Assembly: GCA_000171835.1 (NCBI GenBank)
Contig: ABHC01000019.1
Coordinates: 62,001 to 126,000 of the forward strand
DNA from: an alpha proteobacterium BAL199
Lineage (GTDB): Bacteria; Pseudomonadota; Alphaproteobacteria; Thalassobaculales; Thalassobaculaceae
DNA length: 64,000 nt
Reading direction: 5' to 3'
Under the pieces are notes generated by a model, which ran no database searches, was not told where the DNA came from, and saw only the letters and a program-made list of their open reading frames with translations. Position numbers and translations under genes: made by a program. Shown in pieces: positions 17,463 to 25,866 of the stretch (the first letter of the stretch is position 1; each line of letters begins with the position of its first letter).

Positions 17463-18137
17463 ATGACGACCACCACCTTCAAACACTGGCGCGACGTGCC
17501 AGGTGGCGCCTGGCGCTGGAAGAATTTCTCCCCTGCGGAGATTGCCTGCCGTGGCAGCGGCTCCTTGCGGATCAACGAGGAGGCGTTGGACAAGCTCCAG
17601 GCGCTTCGTGATCGGCTTGGAAGGCCGCTCATCGTCCGTTCGGCTTATCGCAGTCCGGCGCACAACCGCGCCGTCGGCGGCGCGCCGCGCTCCAAGCACA
17701 TGGATGGCACGGCCTTCGATATCGCCATGGCCAACCACGACCCGGTCGCTTTCGAGGCTGCTGCGCGAGAGGTCGGCTTCCTCGGCTTCGGCTTCTACCC
17801 CCGCTCCGGCTTCATGCACATTGATCTCGGTCCGGCGCGTCAGTGGGGCGAACGCTTCCCGGTGCGAGCGACGGCCTTCGCCGCGGAGACGCCGGCTGCG
17901 CGTGAGGTGCTGGCCGAAAGCCGCACGATGAAGGGCAGCGGCGCGGCCGGCGTGGCAACGCTGGGCGCAGCCGGCGTCGAGGTGGCGCAGAACGTACTGG
18001 CCGAAACCCAGTCCGCGATCCTGCCGCTCGTGCCCTACCTCGACACACTGCGCTGGGTGTTCATCGCCATCGCGCTCGCGGGCGTCGCCGTCACGATCTA
18101 CGCGCGGCTTGATGACTGGAAGCGGGGGCAGCGATGA
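17463..18137 (+). CDS. Phage endolysin, peptidase M15 family
   Basis: 224-residue peptidoglycan peptidase (D-Ala-D-Ala carboxypeptidase-like M15 fold). Zinc ligands are visible in SKHMDGTAFDI (H and D) and FMHIDLG (H), with the substrate-side RSAYRSP motif. Residues about 1-130 are the enzyme; a linker and a C-terminal transmembrane helix (LRWVFIAIALAGVAVTIYA) follow, so it may be membrane-anchored rather than freely secreted. It overlaps the next gene by four bases (ATGA) and heads the lysis cassette. Confidence 0.88.
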   Translation: MTTTTFKHWRDVPGGAWRWKNFSPAEIACRGSGSLRINEEALDKLQALRDRLGRPLIVRSAYRSPAHNRAVGGAPRSKHMDGTAFDIAMANHDPVAFEAAAREVGFLGFGFYPRSGFMHIDLGPARQWGERFPVRATAFAAETPAAREVLAESRTMKGSGAAGVATLGAAGVEVAQNVLAETQSAILPLVPYLDTLRWVFIAIALAGVAVTIYARLDDWKRGQR

Positions 18138-18391
18138 TCTCCACCCTGCTTGCGAATGTCGCCGCCAGCCCGTGGGCGCGATCAGCGATGCGCTACGGCG
18201 CCATCGTGCTCATGATCCTCCTGTTCCTGCTCGCACTGCGACGCTCGGGCGAGCGTGCTGGCCGCCTCGTCGAACGCCTCGAAACCACGGAGAAAGCCAA
18301 TGATGTCCAACGCCAGATGCTGGATGCTGCGGCTCGCCGTCCTCGCGATCTCGACGAGCTTGCTGACCGCCTGCGCGACGGTAGGTTCTGA
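18134..18391 (+). CDS. Probable inner-membrane spanin (Rz-like)
   Basis: 85-residue protein with an N-terminal transmembrane helix (GAIVLMILLFLLALRRSG) and a charged, helical periplasmic part (LVERLETTEKANDVQRQMLD). The layout, the position after the endolysin and an overlapping lipoprotein gene in another frame are the hallmarks of Rz/Rz1 spanins, which fuse inner and outer membranes in the last step of lysis. Sequence similarity to named Rz proteins cannot be checked here. Confidence 0.7.
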   Translation: MISTLLANVAASPWARSAMRYGAIVLMILLFLLALRRSGERAGRLVERLETTEKANDVQRQMLDAAARRPRDLDELADRLRDGRF

Positions 18392-18569
18392 GCCAAGGAT
18401 CGTCACCTTCTGCCCGCCAGTGGTCGAGTATAGCCGCGCGTTCCAGACGCGGGCTGCTGAAGAGCTTGGTTCGCTGACGGATGGATCGGCGATTGCCGAC
18501 ATGCTCGCCGACTACAGCGTCATTCGCGATCAGGCGCGCGCGTGTCGGCAACATCATTTAACTCATTGA
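18300..18569 (+). CDS. Probable outer-membrane spanin lipoprotein (Rz1-like), overlapping the Rz-like gene
   Basis: From the double ATG at 18300 the protein has a lipoprotein signal (LRLAVLAISTSLLTAC with the lipobox Cys) and a short periplasmic part (CPPVVEYSRAFQTRAAEELG). Its first 92 bases overlap the Rz-like gene in a different frame, as in many phage spanin pairs. The last few codons (HHLTH) run into a TCATTGATATT sequence that also follows the other phage block at 37600, so the natural C-terminus may have been altered by recombination. Confidence 0.7.
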   Translation: MMSNARCWMLRLAVLAISTSLLTACATVGSEPRIVTFCPPVVEYSRAFQTRAAEELGSLTDGSAIADMLADYSVIRDQARACRQHHLTH

Positions 18570-18636
18570 TATTCAACTGGACTTAACGCGCCGGTCACGC
18601 CTGTTGTCGCATTGACTGCCGCGAGGAACCAATGCT

Positions 18637-18837
18637 GTGACGCCAAAATACCCCCACATCACCGTTGCGCTTACTGGGCATGACGGCAACGCCTTTGTAA
18701 TACTCAGCCGGTGCCGCAAGGCTGCAAGGGAGGCCGGTCTCTCCGATGACGAGATCGCCGCGTTCATAGCTGAGGCCATGTCGAACGATTACGACCATCT
18801 TCTGCAGACCGCCATGTGCTGGTTCGAGGTCGTTTAA
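18637..18837 (+). CDS. Conserved small hypothetical protein
   Basis: 66 residues (TPKYPHITVALTGHDGNAFV, ILSRCRKAAREAGLSDDEI, then SNDYDHLLQTAMCWFEVV). This pattern looks like a small uncharacterised family found on bacterial chromosomes and plasmids, with a conserved GxDGNAF segment and a YDHLLQTA motif. No signal or membrane segment. The GTG start is the only good candidate. It sits seven bases before an IS5 end, apparently undamaged. Confidence 0.7.
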   Translation: MTPKYPHITVALTGHDGNAFVILSRCRKAAREAGLSDDEIAAFIAEAMSNDYDHLLQTAMCWFEVV

Positions 18838-18843
18838 TGCCAT

Positions 18844-19799
18844 AGAGCCTGATTCGAAATTACTCTGAACTGTTGCAATGTCTTGCGATGCGTCGGGTGA
18901 AGATTTGGACGGATGCGACGAAGAGCCATGCGCTTGCGGACGCGATGGTTTGCTCGAAGTCCTTGGCGAGGCGTCGGTTGCGGCTGAGCCAGGCCAGCGT
19001 TCGTTCGACGACCCATCGGCGGGGCAGGACCTCGAAGCCCTTGGCAACATCGGATCGCTTGATGATCTCGATGGTCCATTTGCCGATGCAGCGCAACGCC
19101 TCGCGCAGCTTGTCGCCGGCATAGCCACCATCGGCGAAGAGATGGCGCAGCCAGGGGAAGCGGTGGATGATTTCGGCGAGCAACAGCGGTGCCCCATCAC
19201 GGTCCTGGATATCGGCCGTGTGGATTATGGCATGGACCAGATTGCCCTCGGTGTCGGTCAGGATATGCCGCTTGCGGCCCTTGATCTTCTTGCCCGCATC
19301 ATAGCCGCGCGGACCGCCGCTCTCGGTGGTCTTGACGCTCTGGCTATCGATGACGCCGGCGCTGGGCGAGGCTTCACGGCCATGAATCTCGCGCGTGGCC
19401 ATCAGCAGGGAATGGTTCAGCGTTTGCCACAACCCGCTGTCGCGCCACATGTAAAACCAGCGCCTGACGGTCGACACCGGTGGGAAGCAAGGCGGCAGCA
19501 TCCGCCACGGCAGGCCACCGCGCAGCAGATACAGGATCGCTTCGACAATCCGCCGCATCGACCATCGGCGAGGACGCCCGACATGCGATGGTGGTGGCAA
19601 GAAGGGGGCGATCACCGCCCATTCGGCGTCGGTCAAATCACTTGGCAACGCCAGGCCCGCGCGGGCATGAAGCGCGCGAGTGGTATCGGTCCACATCGTC
19701 GGTCCTTGGGAAGTTGTCTCAAACCTCCAGAATCAACGATCGGGCCGCGCGTCAAGCCAACCTGCTGATACCACTCAACTTAATTTCGGATCAGGCTCT
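18844..19799 (-). mobile_element. IS5-family element, copy 1 (intact)
   Basis: About 956 bases bounded by inverted repeats AGAGCCTGATTCGAAATTA (left) and the reverse complement of TAATTTCGGATCAGGCTCT (right), one mismatch. It carries a single transposase gene. The flanks do not give a clear target duplication (ATA left, TTA right). A near-identical copy in opposite orientation starts at 23380. Confidence 0.88.
18860..19696 (-). CDS. IS5 family transposase
   Basis: 278-residue DDE transposase. The N-terminal DUF4096-type domain (DLTDAEWAVIAPFLPPPSHV) is followed by the catalytic core: D in AGVIDSQSVKTTESGG, YDAGKKIKGRKRHILTD, D in LFADGGYAGDKL and E in PRRWVVERTLAWLSRNRRL. Complete, with no frameshift. 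It differs from copy 2 by only a handful of residues (for example I versus L near the C-terminus), so both are recent arrivals. Confidence 0.95.
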   Translation of the reverse strand: MWTDTTRALHARAGLALPSDLTDAEWAVIAPFLPPPSHVGRPRRWSMRRIVEAILYLLRGGLPWRMLPPCFPPVSTVRRWFYMWRDSGLWQTLNHSLLMATREIHGREASPSAGVIDSQSVKTTESGGPRGYDAGKKIKGRKRHILTDTEGNLVHAIIHTADIQDRDGAPLLLAEIIHRFPWLRHLFADGGYAGDKLREALRCIGKWTIEIIKRSDVAKGFEVLPRRWVVERTLAWLSRNRRLAKDFEQTIASASAWLFVASVQIFTRRIARHCNSSE

Positions 19800-20319
19800 T
19801 AGGTCCGGGTCAGGCTTACGGAACCGGAACGACGACCCACGCGCTATCACCGCCAGCCAGCGAAGACGAGACAATGCCTGAATGATCTCATACGGGATTA
19901 CATCCGCAAGAATGGCAAGCTCGGGAGGCATCGCCAATGGTCGAAACGGCAGAATGGCAATCGAAGGCCTTCCTGTTAACGGGCTGTTTGGTTCTGGGGT
20001 GGCGGTTGTTGTGGCGGCCTGTGCGGGAGCGGTTTCCACAACCTCGGCCACTAAACGAAAACCTCTTCCATGCACTGTCCGGATCGTCGCCCACCGCTTA
20101 TCGCGCCGACCGGATGCGGCTTGAAATGCTAGCGTCCGAAACACTCTGCCCGTGCCAGATCTTGTCGACGATCTCGTCCTTGGTCACCATTCTGTCGTGA
20201 TGACGTACAAGGAGACAAATAAGCGCAAGAACCTGCGGCTCCAGCCGCACCAACTCGCTGCCGCAGGATAGCTCAAATCGTTCGGGGTCAAGTCGGAAGT
20301 CACCAAAAATCCACGCCAT
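19800..20319 (-). pseudogene. Winged-helix (CadC/OmpR-type) regulator, broken and truncated by IS5
   Basis: The N-terminal part (MAWIFGDFRLDPERFELSCG to SVSDASISSRIRSAR) is an OmpR/CadC winged-helix DNA-binding domain. It hits a TAA where a Lys or Arg codon is expected, and the recognition-wing part (IRTVHGRGFRLVAEV) continues in a shifted frame, then a linker and the start of an effector domain (RPSIAILPFRPL, EIIQALSRLRWLAVIARGSS). The 3' rest is cut off by the IS5 end at 19799. It is divergent from the cysteine synthase gene and once may have regulated it. Confidence 0.78.
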
Positions 20320-20328
20320 AGGAAATGG

Positions 20329-20367
20329 TACCGCAAAATTGCAACGTTATGATACCGTAAAATTGCA
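20329..20367. promoter_or_regulatory. Direct repeat, candidate operator upstream of cysteine synthase
   Basis: TACCGCAAAATTGCA (20329) and TACCGTAAAATTGCA (20353) are 15-base direct repeats with one mismatch, 24 bases apart. They lie between the divergent starts of the broken winged-helix regulator and the cysteine synthase. Such tandem sites are what OmpR/CadC-type regulators bind; the link is an inference. Confidence 0.55.
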
Positions 20368-20480
20368 GCTTTCTACATGAAATCTTCAGAACTTCTTCAA
20401 GCATACCCCGGCGAAAAGTGCGAAATTGGGAAAAGAGCAGAGCATTGGGCCTTGCTAATCCGATACTGGGGAGCCGGCAC

Positions 20481-21560
20481 ATGAACGCCAAGACCATACG
20501 CGCAACCAAGGGACGCGGGATGCTGTACGACAGCATTCTGGACACAGTTGGTGATACGCCAGTCGTGCGGATCAACAATCTCGCACCGAATGGGGTACGG
20601 GTTTACGTAAAAGTAGAATCGTTCAATCCGGCTGCGTCAATCAAGGATCGTCTGGCGTTGAACATCATCGAAGCTGCAGAGCGCGACGGCACCTTGAAGC
20701 CAGGGCAGACTGTAGTGGAGGCGACCAGCGGCAACACTGGCATCGGGCTCGCGATGGTTTGCGCGCAAAAAGGCTATCCATTGGTTGTGACAATGGCCGA
20801 CAGCTTTTCGGTCGAGCGACGCCGACTGATGCGGATGCTGGGCGCAAAGGTGGTGCTAACCCCGCGCGCGCAGAAAGGTACGGGCATGTACATGAAGGCC
20901 GTCGAACTGGCCGAAAAGCATGGCTGGTTTCTGGCCCGCCAGTTTGAAACCTCGGCGAATGCGGACATGCATGAATCCACCACGGCGCGTGAGATCATCG
21001 GCGACTTTGCCGGAGACCGGCTAGACTATGTGGTGTCTGGCTATGGCACCGGCGGAACGGTTACCGGGCTTGCGCGTGTCCTACGCAAAGATCGGCCAGA
21101 GACGCGGATCATCCTGACTGAACCTGCAAACGCTCAACTGGTCGGCAGCGGCATTGCGCAATCGCGCAGCGCGAATGGTGGGCCTGCTGCGGGTCACCCA
21201 AGCTTTGAGCCGCATCCGATTCAGGGATGGACACCTGATTTCATTCCGAACGTTTTGCAAGAGTGTCTAGACAGTGGCGGCTATGATGAGTTGATCCCGG
21301 TTACGGGTGCCGACGGCATCGCTTGGGCCAAAAAGTTGGCGCAACGCGAGGGGATTTTGACCGGCATTTCAGGCGGTGCAACTGTCGCTGTGGCGATGGG
21401 GATTGCCGAACGTGCAAAGCCGGGGTCGGTGATCCTCGCAATGTTAGCTGATACCGGCGAAAGATACCTGACGACCCCACTTTTTGCCGACATTCCCGAA
21501 GACATGGATGCGGATGAGGCTGCGCTGTCGCAATCGACCCCCGGATATCAGATGGGCTGA
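20481..21560 (+). CDS. Cysteine synthase family protein (PLP-dependent)
   Basis: 359-residue fold-type II PLP enzyme that would make cysteine from O-acetylserine and sulfide, or act on a related substrate. Visible motifs: NPAASIKDR with the Schiff-base Lys, EATSGNTGIGLAM that binds the substrate carboxylate, the GYGTGGTVTG phosphate cradle and GILTGISGGAT. The N-terminus carries about 20 extra residues; the start at 20481 follows GGGGAGCC, and an internal ATG at about 20520 (GMLYDSIL) is an alternative closer to usual CysK. Its GC content is lower than the flanking genes and it opens an island bounded by two IS5 copies. Confidence 0.88.
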   Translation: MNAKTIRATKGRGMLYDSILDTVGDTPVVRINNLAPNGVRVYVKVESFNPAASIKDRLALNIIEAAERDGTLKPGQTVVEATSGNTGIGLAMVCAQKGYPLVVTMADSFSVERRRLMRMLGAKVVLTPRAQKGTGMYMKAVELAEKHGWFLARQFETSANADMHESTTAREIIGDFAGDRLDYVVSGYGTGGTVTGLARVLRKDRPETRIILTEPANAQLVGSGIAQSRSANGGPAAGHPSFEPHPIQGWTPDFIPNVLQECLDSGGYDELIPVTGADGIAWAKKLAQREGILTGISGGATVAVAMGIAERAKPGSVILAMLADTGERYLTTPLFADIPEDMDADEAALSQSTPGYQMG

Positions 21561-21593
21561 CCCCAGGAAACAAACAGCAATAGGGAGAACAAG

Positions 21594-21710
21594 ATGAGCA
21601 AGCAGGATATCGCTGGCGCAGAAAAAACGCTCGACCCGGCCGATTGGGGCGAGGCCCGCGTTCTGGCGCATCGGATGGTCGATGACGCGTTCGATCACAA
21701 CAAAACTTGA
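21594..21710 (+). pseudogene. N-terminal fragment of a PLP-dependent (aromatic amino acid) decarboxylase
   Basis: 38 codons with a clean start and ribosome site (GGGAGAACAAG). The pattern KTLDPADWGEARVLAHRMVD is like the beginning of group II PLP-dependent decarboxylases, where it is followed by hundreds of residues. Here the frame ends at 21710 in AT-rich unrelated sequence. The join with the small-protein array is therefore a deletion or recombination point. Confidence 0.6.
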
Positions 21711-21732
21711 ATCAACCTGAATTGGAGAAATT

Positions 21733-22020
21733 ATGCAAAAACTATCTATTATTAGGTTCAAACCTAAGCCTGAATGTTTCGATGAGTTTGTCGCTAGCAT
21801 CACCGCGTTTAATGGAAGTAAGCACCGTATCTTCCATCTTATGCGATCAGGAGATGAGCTTCATGCAATTGTGATAAGAAATTCGGAAATACTTACTCAA
21901 GATGCGGCTGACGGTGTAAATTGGTTGGATGGTCAACGGCATCTTCTGCAAGAGTTTGATGCGATCAACCGACACACAATAGCTTTAAGCGGTGACCTAA
22001 TTCATAGCACTGTCGAGTAA
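21733..22020 (+). CDS. Small AT-rich protein, ABM/dimeric alpha-beta barrel-like
   Basis: 95 residues (MQKLSIIRFKPKPECFDEFV, FHLMRSGDELHAIVIRNSE). The pattern of a beta strand, helix, two strands and a C-terminal helix resembles small dimeric alpha-beta barrel (antibiotic biosynthesis monooxygenase-like) proteins, but no catalytic residue can be assigned. It has an AT-rich codon choice unlike the neighbourhood. The leader ATTGGAGAAATT before the ATG recurs ahead of other genes of this row. First of four similar-sized genes. Confidence 0.7.
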   Translation: MQKLSIIRFKPKPECFDEFVASITAFNGSKHRIFHLMRSGDELHAIVIRNSEILTQDAADGVNWLDGQRHLLQEFDAINRHTIALSGDLIHSTVE

Positions 22021-22076
22021 CTGTCTTTGTAGCCTTCCACTGACTTAATTTTGGTGCCACAAAATGGAGAAATAAA

Positions 22077-22331
22077 ATGTTATTCATGATTACAATGACA
22101 CACGACTATTCAACTTGCCAAACCCATGATCCTGAAAGAGGGCCGCTGTGGAAAAATACGCTCGCAAGGTTACCAGACCACGGGCTTAAGATTCACGCAA
22201 ATTACGTAAACAGACTTGAGCATAAGGGTTATATGGTTGTTGAAGCAGATAGTTTTGAACAAATTGATGCTGCATTTGATCCAGTTTTAGAGATGGGTCA
22301 CTTTGAAGTGACGCCTGTTATGCAGCGTTGA
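22077..22331 (+). CDS. Small AT-rich protein, DUF3303-like
   Basis: 84 residues (MLFMITMTHDYSTCQTHDPE, LPDHGLKIHANYVNRLEHK, YMVVEADSFEQIDAAFDPVL). The arrangement, with H-x-x-Y positions and a final strand-helix unit, resembles DUF3303/ferredoxin-like small proteins. Start 22077 follows AATGGAGAAATAAA; 22086 is an alternative. Two hairpins follow the stop. Function unknown; low GC like its neighbours. Confidence 0.65.
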   Translation: MLFMITMTHDYSTCQTHDPERGPLWKNTLARLPDHGLKIHANYVNRLEHKGYMVVEADSFEQIDAAFDPVLEMGHFEVTPVMQR

Positions 22332-22340
22332 CTACGTTGA

Positions 22341-22402
22341 GCCAATCGAATTGGCTACATGACTTAAAGTGATAAGCTAGGTTATCTTTAGGCTAGCTTA
22401 TC
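22341..22402 (+). terminator. Two hairpins after the DUF3303-like gene
   Basis: GCCAAT-CGA-ATTGGC at 22341-22355 and a perfect 10-base stem GATAAGCTAG / CTAGCTTATC at 22371-22402 with a 12-base loop. The second is followed by ATTTTCAG rather than a long T run, so it could be a terminator or an mRNA-stabilising structure ahead of the next gene. Confidence 0.5.
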
Positions 22403-22440
22403 ATTTTCAGATAATCAAACAACTATAAGGCGTTGAAACC

Positions 22441-22725
22441 ATGGCTTATGCTCGAATAAACACAATAACGTTCACCTCAGAAGAGGCTGCAGACGAACTT
22501 CAAGCTATTTATGCGTCGACGGCACCTGCAGGGTTTCCTGAAGCTTAATTGTTAGTTTCAGTAAGAACTGGCCCAATAACTGCTTCGTTAACATCAATTT
22601 ATGAAGACAAAGCTGCGTTTGATCGATCAGCTGAAGAACGCACGAAGCGCATGGCAGCCAATGGACACTTGATACATGGCGTTGTTGTTGAAGAAGGTGA
22701 AGTAACATTATTCCACACAAAATAA
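22441..22725 (+). pseudogene. ABM-like small gene interrupted by one in-frame stop
   Basis: The frame from ATG 22441 reads MAYARINTITFTSEEAADEL to PAGFPEA, then TAA (22546-22548), then continues uninterrupted (LLVSVRTGPITASLTSIYED, NGHLIHGVVVEEGEVTLFHT) to TAA at 22723. The two halves together form one ABM/ferredoxin-like domain of 94 residues, so a single nonsense change (probably CAA to TAA) or recoding explains it. Same AT-rich style as the flanking small genes. Confidence 0.7.
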
Positions 22726-22906
22726 GTCCTTCAAAATATACTGTTTGCTCCTTTAGCGGATCAAGGCAGTCAAAAGAAGGTATTATGAAAGAGGTGTACT
22801 TCTCCGCCGAATAATGCGGTTCTTAGTGGAGCGACTGAAAAGAGGCGGTAGTGTTAATGCCGAAATAGCCACTGCCTAGTGTCTTAACCCAAATTGGAGA
22901 AAGAGA

Positions 22907-23215
22907 ATGTCAGTAATAAAGAGACTAAACGTCAATAAGTTTACCTCAGAAGGCGATAATGATGCCTTCATTGAAGAATTAAAGCAAATGTGGCTTGCAT
23001 GGAAAAATCCATCAATTGCAAATAAGATTTCAGTCGATATTAACAAAGATCGCAATGATCCCACCAGAATGACTGCATTTGTTTCAGCCACAGGTTATGA
23101 CGCAATCGATGCAATGAATGAGTGGAGCAAAAATGTGGTCATGCCAATACGAAATAAATACCAGCATGAAAATATCTTGATTGACGCTGATTTGGTCGCA
23201 ACTATTGCGAAATAG
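22907..23215 (+). CDS. Small AT-rich hypothetical protein
   Basis: 102 residues (MSVIKRLNVNKFTSEGDNDA, EELKQMWLAWKNPSIANKIS, ATGYDAIDAMNEWSKNVVMP). Its length and its place at the end of the row suggest that it belongs with the two small genes before it, but I cannot assign a family. Strong ribosome site AATTGGAGAAAGAG. Codon use is strongly AT-biased compared with the rest of the window. No signal peptide. Confidence 0.65.
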   Translation: MSVIKRLNVNKFTSEGDNDAFIEELKQMWLAWKNPSIANKISVDINKDRNDPTRMTAFVSATGYDAIDAMNEWSKNVVMPIRNKYQHENILIDADLVATIAK

Positions 23216-23262
23216 GCTTTTCAGGATCCAGTCGCACGGTGCTGTCAGACGAATACTAACTC

Positions 23263-23305
23263 CTTGGATTCAAATCAAACGTTGCACTTGAACTTTGAAT
23301 CCAAG
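23263..23305. repeat. 12-base inverted repeat downstream of the small-gene row
   Basis: CTTGGATTCAAA (23263) and TTTGAATCCAAG (23294) form a perfect 12-base stem around a 19-base spacer. Two further TGAATCCA copies follow at about 23326 and 23352 before the IS5 end. No T run, so it may be a recombination or processing signal rather than a terminator. Confidence 0.6.
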
Positions 23306-23897
23306 CAGCCTACGGCAACCTTCTGAATCCACCTTGCATCACTTGATAAGTGAATCCAAATGCAGCAACTCGCTCTTTAGAGCCTGATCCGAAATTAAGT
23401 TGAGTGGTATCAGCAGGTTGGCTTGACGCGCGGCCCGATCGTTGATTCTGGAGGTTTGAGACAACTTCCCAAGGACCGACGATGTGGACCGATACCACTC
23501 GCGCGCTTCATGCCCGCGCGGGCCTGGCGTTGCCAAGTGATTTGACCGACGCCGAATGGGCGGTGATCGCACCCTTCTTGCCACCGCCATCGCATGTCGG
23601 GCGTCCTCGCCGATGGAAGATGCGGCGGATTGTCGAAGCGATCCTGTATCTGCTGCGCGGTGGCCTGCCGTGGCGGATGCTGCCACCTTGCTTCCCGCCG
23701 GTGTCGACCGTCAGGCGCTGGTTTTACATGTGGCGCGACAGCGGGTTGTGGCAAACGCTGAACCATTCCCTGCTGATGGCCACGCGCGAGATTCATGGCC
23801 GTGAAGCCTCGCCCAGCGCCGGCGTCATCGATAGCCAGAGCGTCAAGACCACCGAGAGCGGCGGTCCGCGCGGCTATGATGGTAAGCGGTGTTCTGC

Positions 23898-25453
23898 TCA
23901 CACGTCGGCGTTGGCGCGGTAGGCCCACGGCATGAGGTCGTCGATCCGGCTCTGCTGATGGCCGGCAACGAGACGTTCGAGGACGTCGGTCAGGTAGGTG
24001 TGCGGGTTGAGGTCGTTGAGCTTGCAGGTCTCGACCAAGGAGGCGATGACGGCCCAGTGCTCGCCGCCACCGTCGGAACCGGCGAACAGGGCGTTCTTGC
24101 GGTTCAGCGCGATCGGGCGGATGGCGCGCTCGACGGTGTTGGTGTCGAGCTCGATGCGGCCGTCGTCGAGGAAGCGGGAGAGCCCGTCCCAGAGCTTGAG
24201 GGTGTAGCGGATCGCCTCGGCGAGGCGGGACTTGCCGGACAGCCGACTGAGCTGGGCCTCGAGCCAGGGACGAAGGTCCTCGACCAGCGGCCGCGAGCGG
24301 GCCTGGCGCTCGGCGTGGCGGGTCTGTGGATCACTGCCGCGGATCTCCGCCTCGACGGCGTAGAGGGCGGCGATCCGGCGCAGCGCCTCCTCGGCGACCG
24401 GCGCGTGGCCGGCCTCGGCGATCTCGTAGAACTTGCGCCGGGCATGCGACCAGCAGAACGCCAGGGTCGGGCCGGCCAGGCGCCGGTAGGCGGCATAGCC
24501 GTCGACCTGCAGGATGCCCTTGAACCCGTCGAGATGAACTTCGGCGTGCTCGGCACCTCGTCCCGGAGCGTAGCGATATGCGACCGCCGGCGGATCGGCA
24601 CCGCCCCAGGGCCGCGGATCGCGCGCCAGCGCCCACAGCCAGCCCTCCTTGGTCCGGCCGCGCCCAGGATCGAGCACCGGAGCCCGGGTCTCGTCGGCGA
24701 ACAGGACCGCCGAGGCCTTCACGATCTCGATCAGCCGGGCATGGACCGGCCGCAGCTCGCGCGCCGCGTGGCCGACCCAGTCGGCAGCGTCGAGCGGTCG
24801 AGGGCGATCCCCTGGCGGGCGTAGATCTGCGCCTGGCGATAGAGCGGCGTGTGGTCGGCATACTTCGCGACCAGCACATGGGCGACCATGGCCTCGGTCG
24901 GCAGCCCGCCGGCGATCAGCCGCTCCGGTGCGGCCGCCTGGACCACGCCCTCGGCACAGCCGCGGCAGGCATATTTCGGTCGGCGGGTGACGATCACCCG
25001 GAACTGCGCCGGGATGACGTCGAGCCGCTCGCTGACGTCCTCGCCGATGGCCTGCAGCGCCTCGCCGCAGCACCCACAGGTCCGGCTATCCGGCTCGACC
25101 ACCACCTCGACCCGCGGCAGATGCCTGGGCAGCGACCCGCGGTTGGCGCGGCGCCGACGCGCGCGTTCGGTCTTGAGCGCCGGATCGCCGGCGTCGGCCT
25201 CGGCACGCTGCTCGCCGAACTCCTGCTCGACGTCCTCCAGCGCCAAGTCCAATTGCTCGGGGTCGTACTTCTCCGAGCGCCGGCCGAACAGCGCCCGCTT
25301 GAACGCCGCCACGATCGCGGACAGCCGCACCACCTCCGCGCCCAACTCTGCCCGCAGGCTACGCTCGGTGATCAGCAGCGCCTTCAACGCCGCCGGGTCG
25401 TCCGGCAGTTCGCAAGCCTCCAGGACTGCGGTGGCGTCGGTCATGGCCGCCAT
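23898..25453 (-). pseudogene. tnpC: IS66 TnpC transposase with a frameshift
   Basis: DDE transposase of IS66. The N-terminal part (AFKRALFGRRSEKYDPEQLD, zinc-finger-like TCGCCGEALQAIG and YACRGCAEG) is in one frame down to about 24800; the rest (DWVGHAARELRPVHARLIEI, LFADETRAPVLDPG, VDGYAAYRRL, NTVERAIRPIALNRKNALFA) is in another. The sequence at the switch reads CTGCCGACTGG where CTGGCCGACTGG would keep frame, so a single G is missing. Either a real inactivating deletion or a sequencing error in a GC-rich spot. Confidence 0.85.
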
Positions 25454-25487
25454 TGAATCATGCCCTGAGGCACTCGGGGACCTGCGA

Positions 25488-25866
25488 TCAGTCGCCCCGA
25501 GTCACTTCGCCGCAGCTATCCGGCCGCGTCGGCCGCACGGTGCGCGCTGTGTACACCCGCCGCCAGTCGAGCCCCTCGAACAGCGCCGCCAGCTGCGCGA
25601 CGACAGCCGCATCACCCGTCGCGAACGCCCGGCCAGGCGAACTTGCCCTGCTCCAGCCGCTTGGCGATCAGCACAAGGCCGCTGCCGTCCCACACCAGGA
25701 TCTTCACCCGGTCCGCCCGCTTGGCCCGGAACACCAGCACCACCCCGGAGAACGCATCCAGCCGCAGTTCGGCCGCAGCCAGGGCCGCCAGCCCGTCCAT
25801 CCCCTTGCGGAAGTCCACCGGCCGCGTCGCCACATAGACCCGCAGCGGCCCGCCCGGCAGGATCAT
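25488..25866 (-). pseudogene. tnpB: IS66 TnpB (Orf2) with a frameshift
   Basis: IS66 accessory protein of unknown mechanism. The start MILPGGPLRVYVATRPVDFR and RADRVKILVWDGSGLVLIAK, RLEQGKFAWPG are in one frame; the conserved ending AAVVAQLAALFEGLDWRRVY is in another, so one base is missing near 25610-25625. Its start overlaps the tnpA stop (ATGA), the usual IS66 arrangement. Confidence 0.8.

Noticed and set aside
21710-23380. Integron-like gene cassette array
   Set aside because: The small genes are head-to-tail with short gaps, but no attC-type RYYYAAC...GTTRRRY pairs bracket each gene and no integron integrase is nearby.
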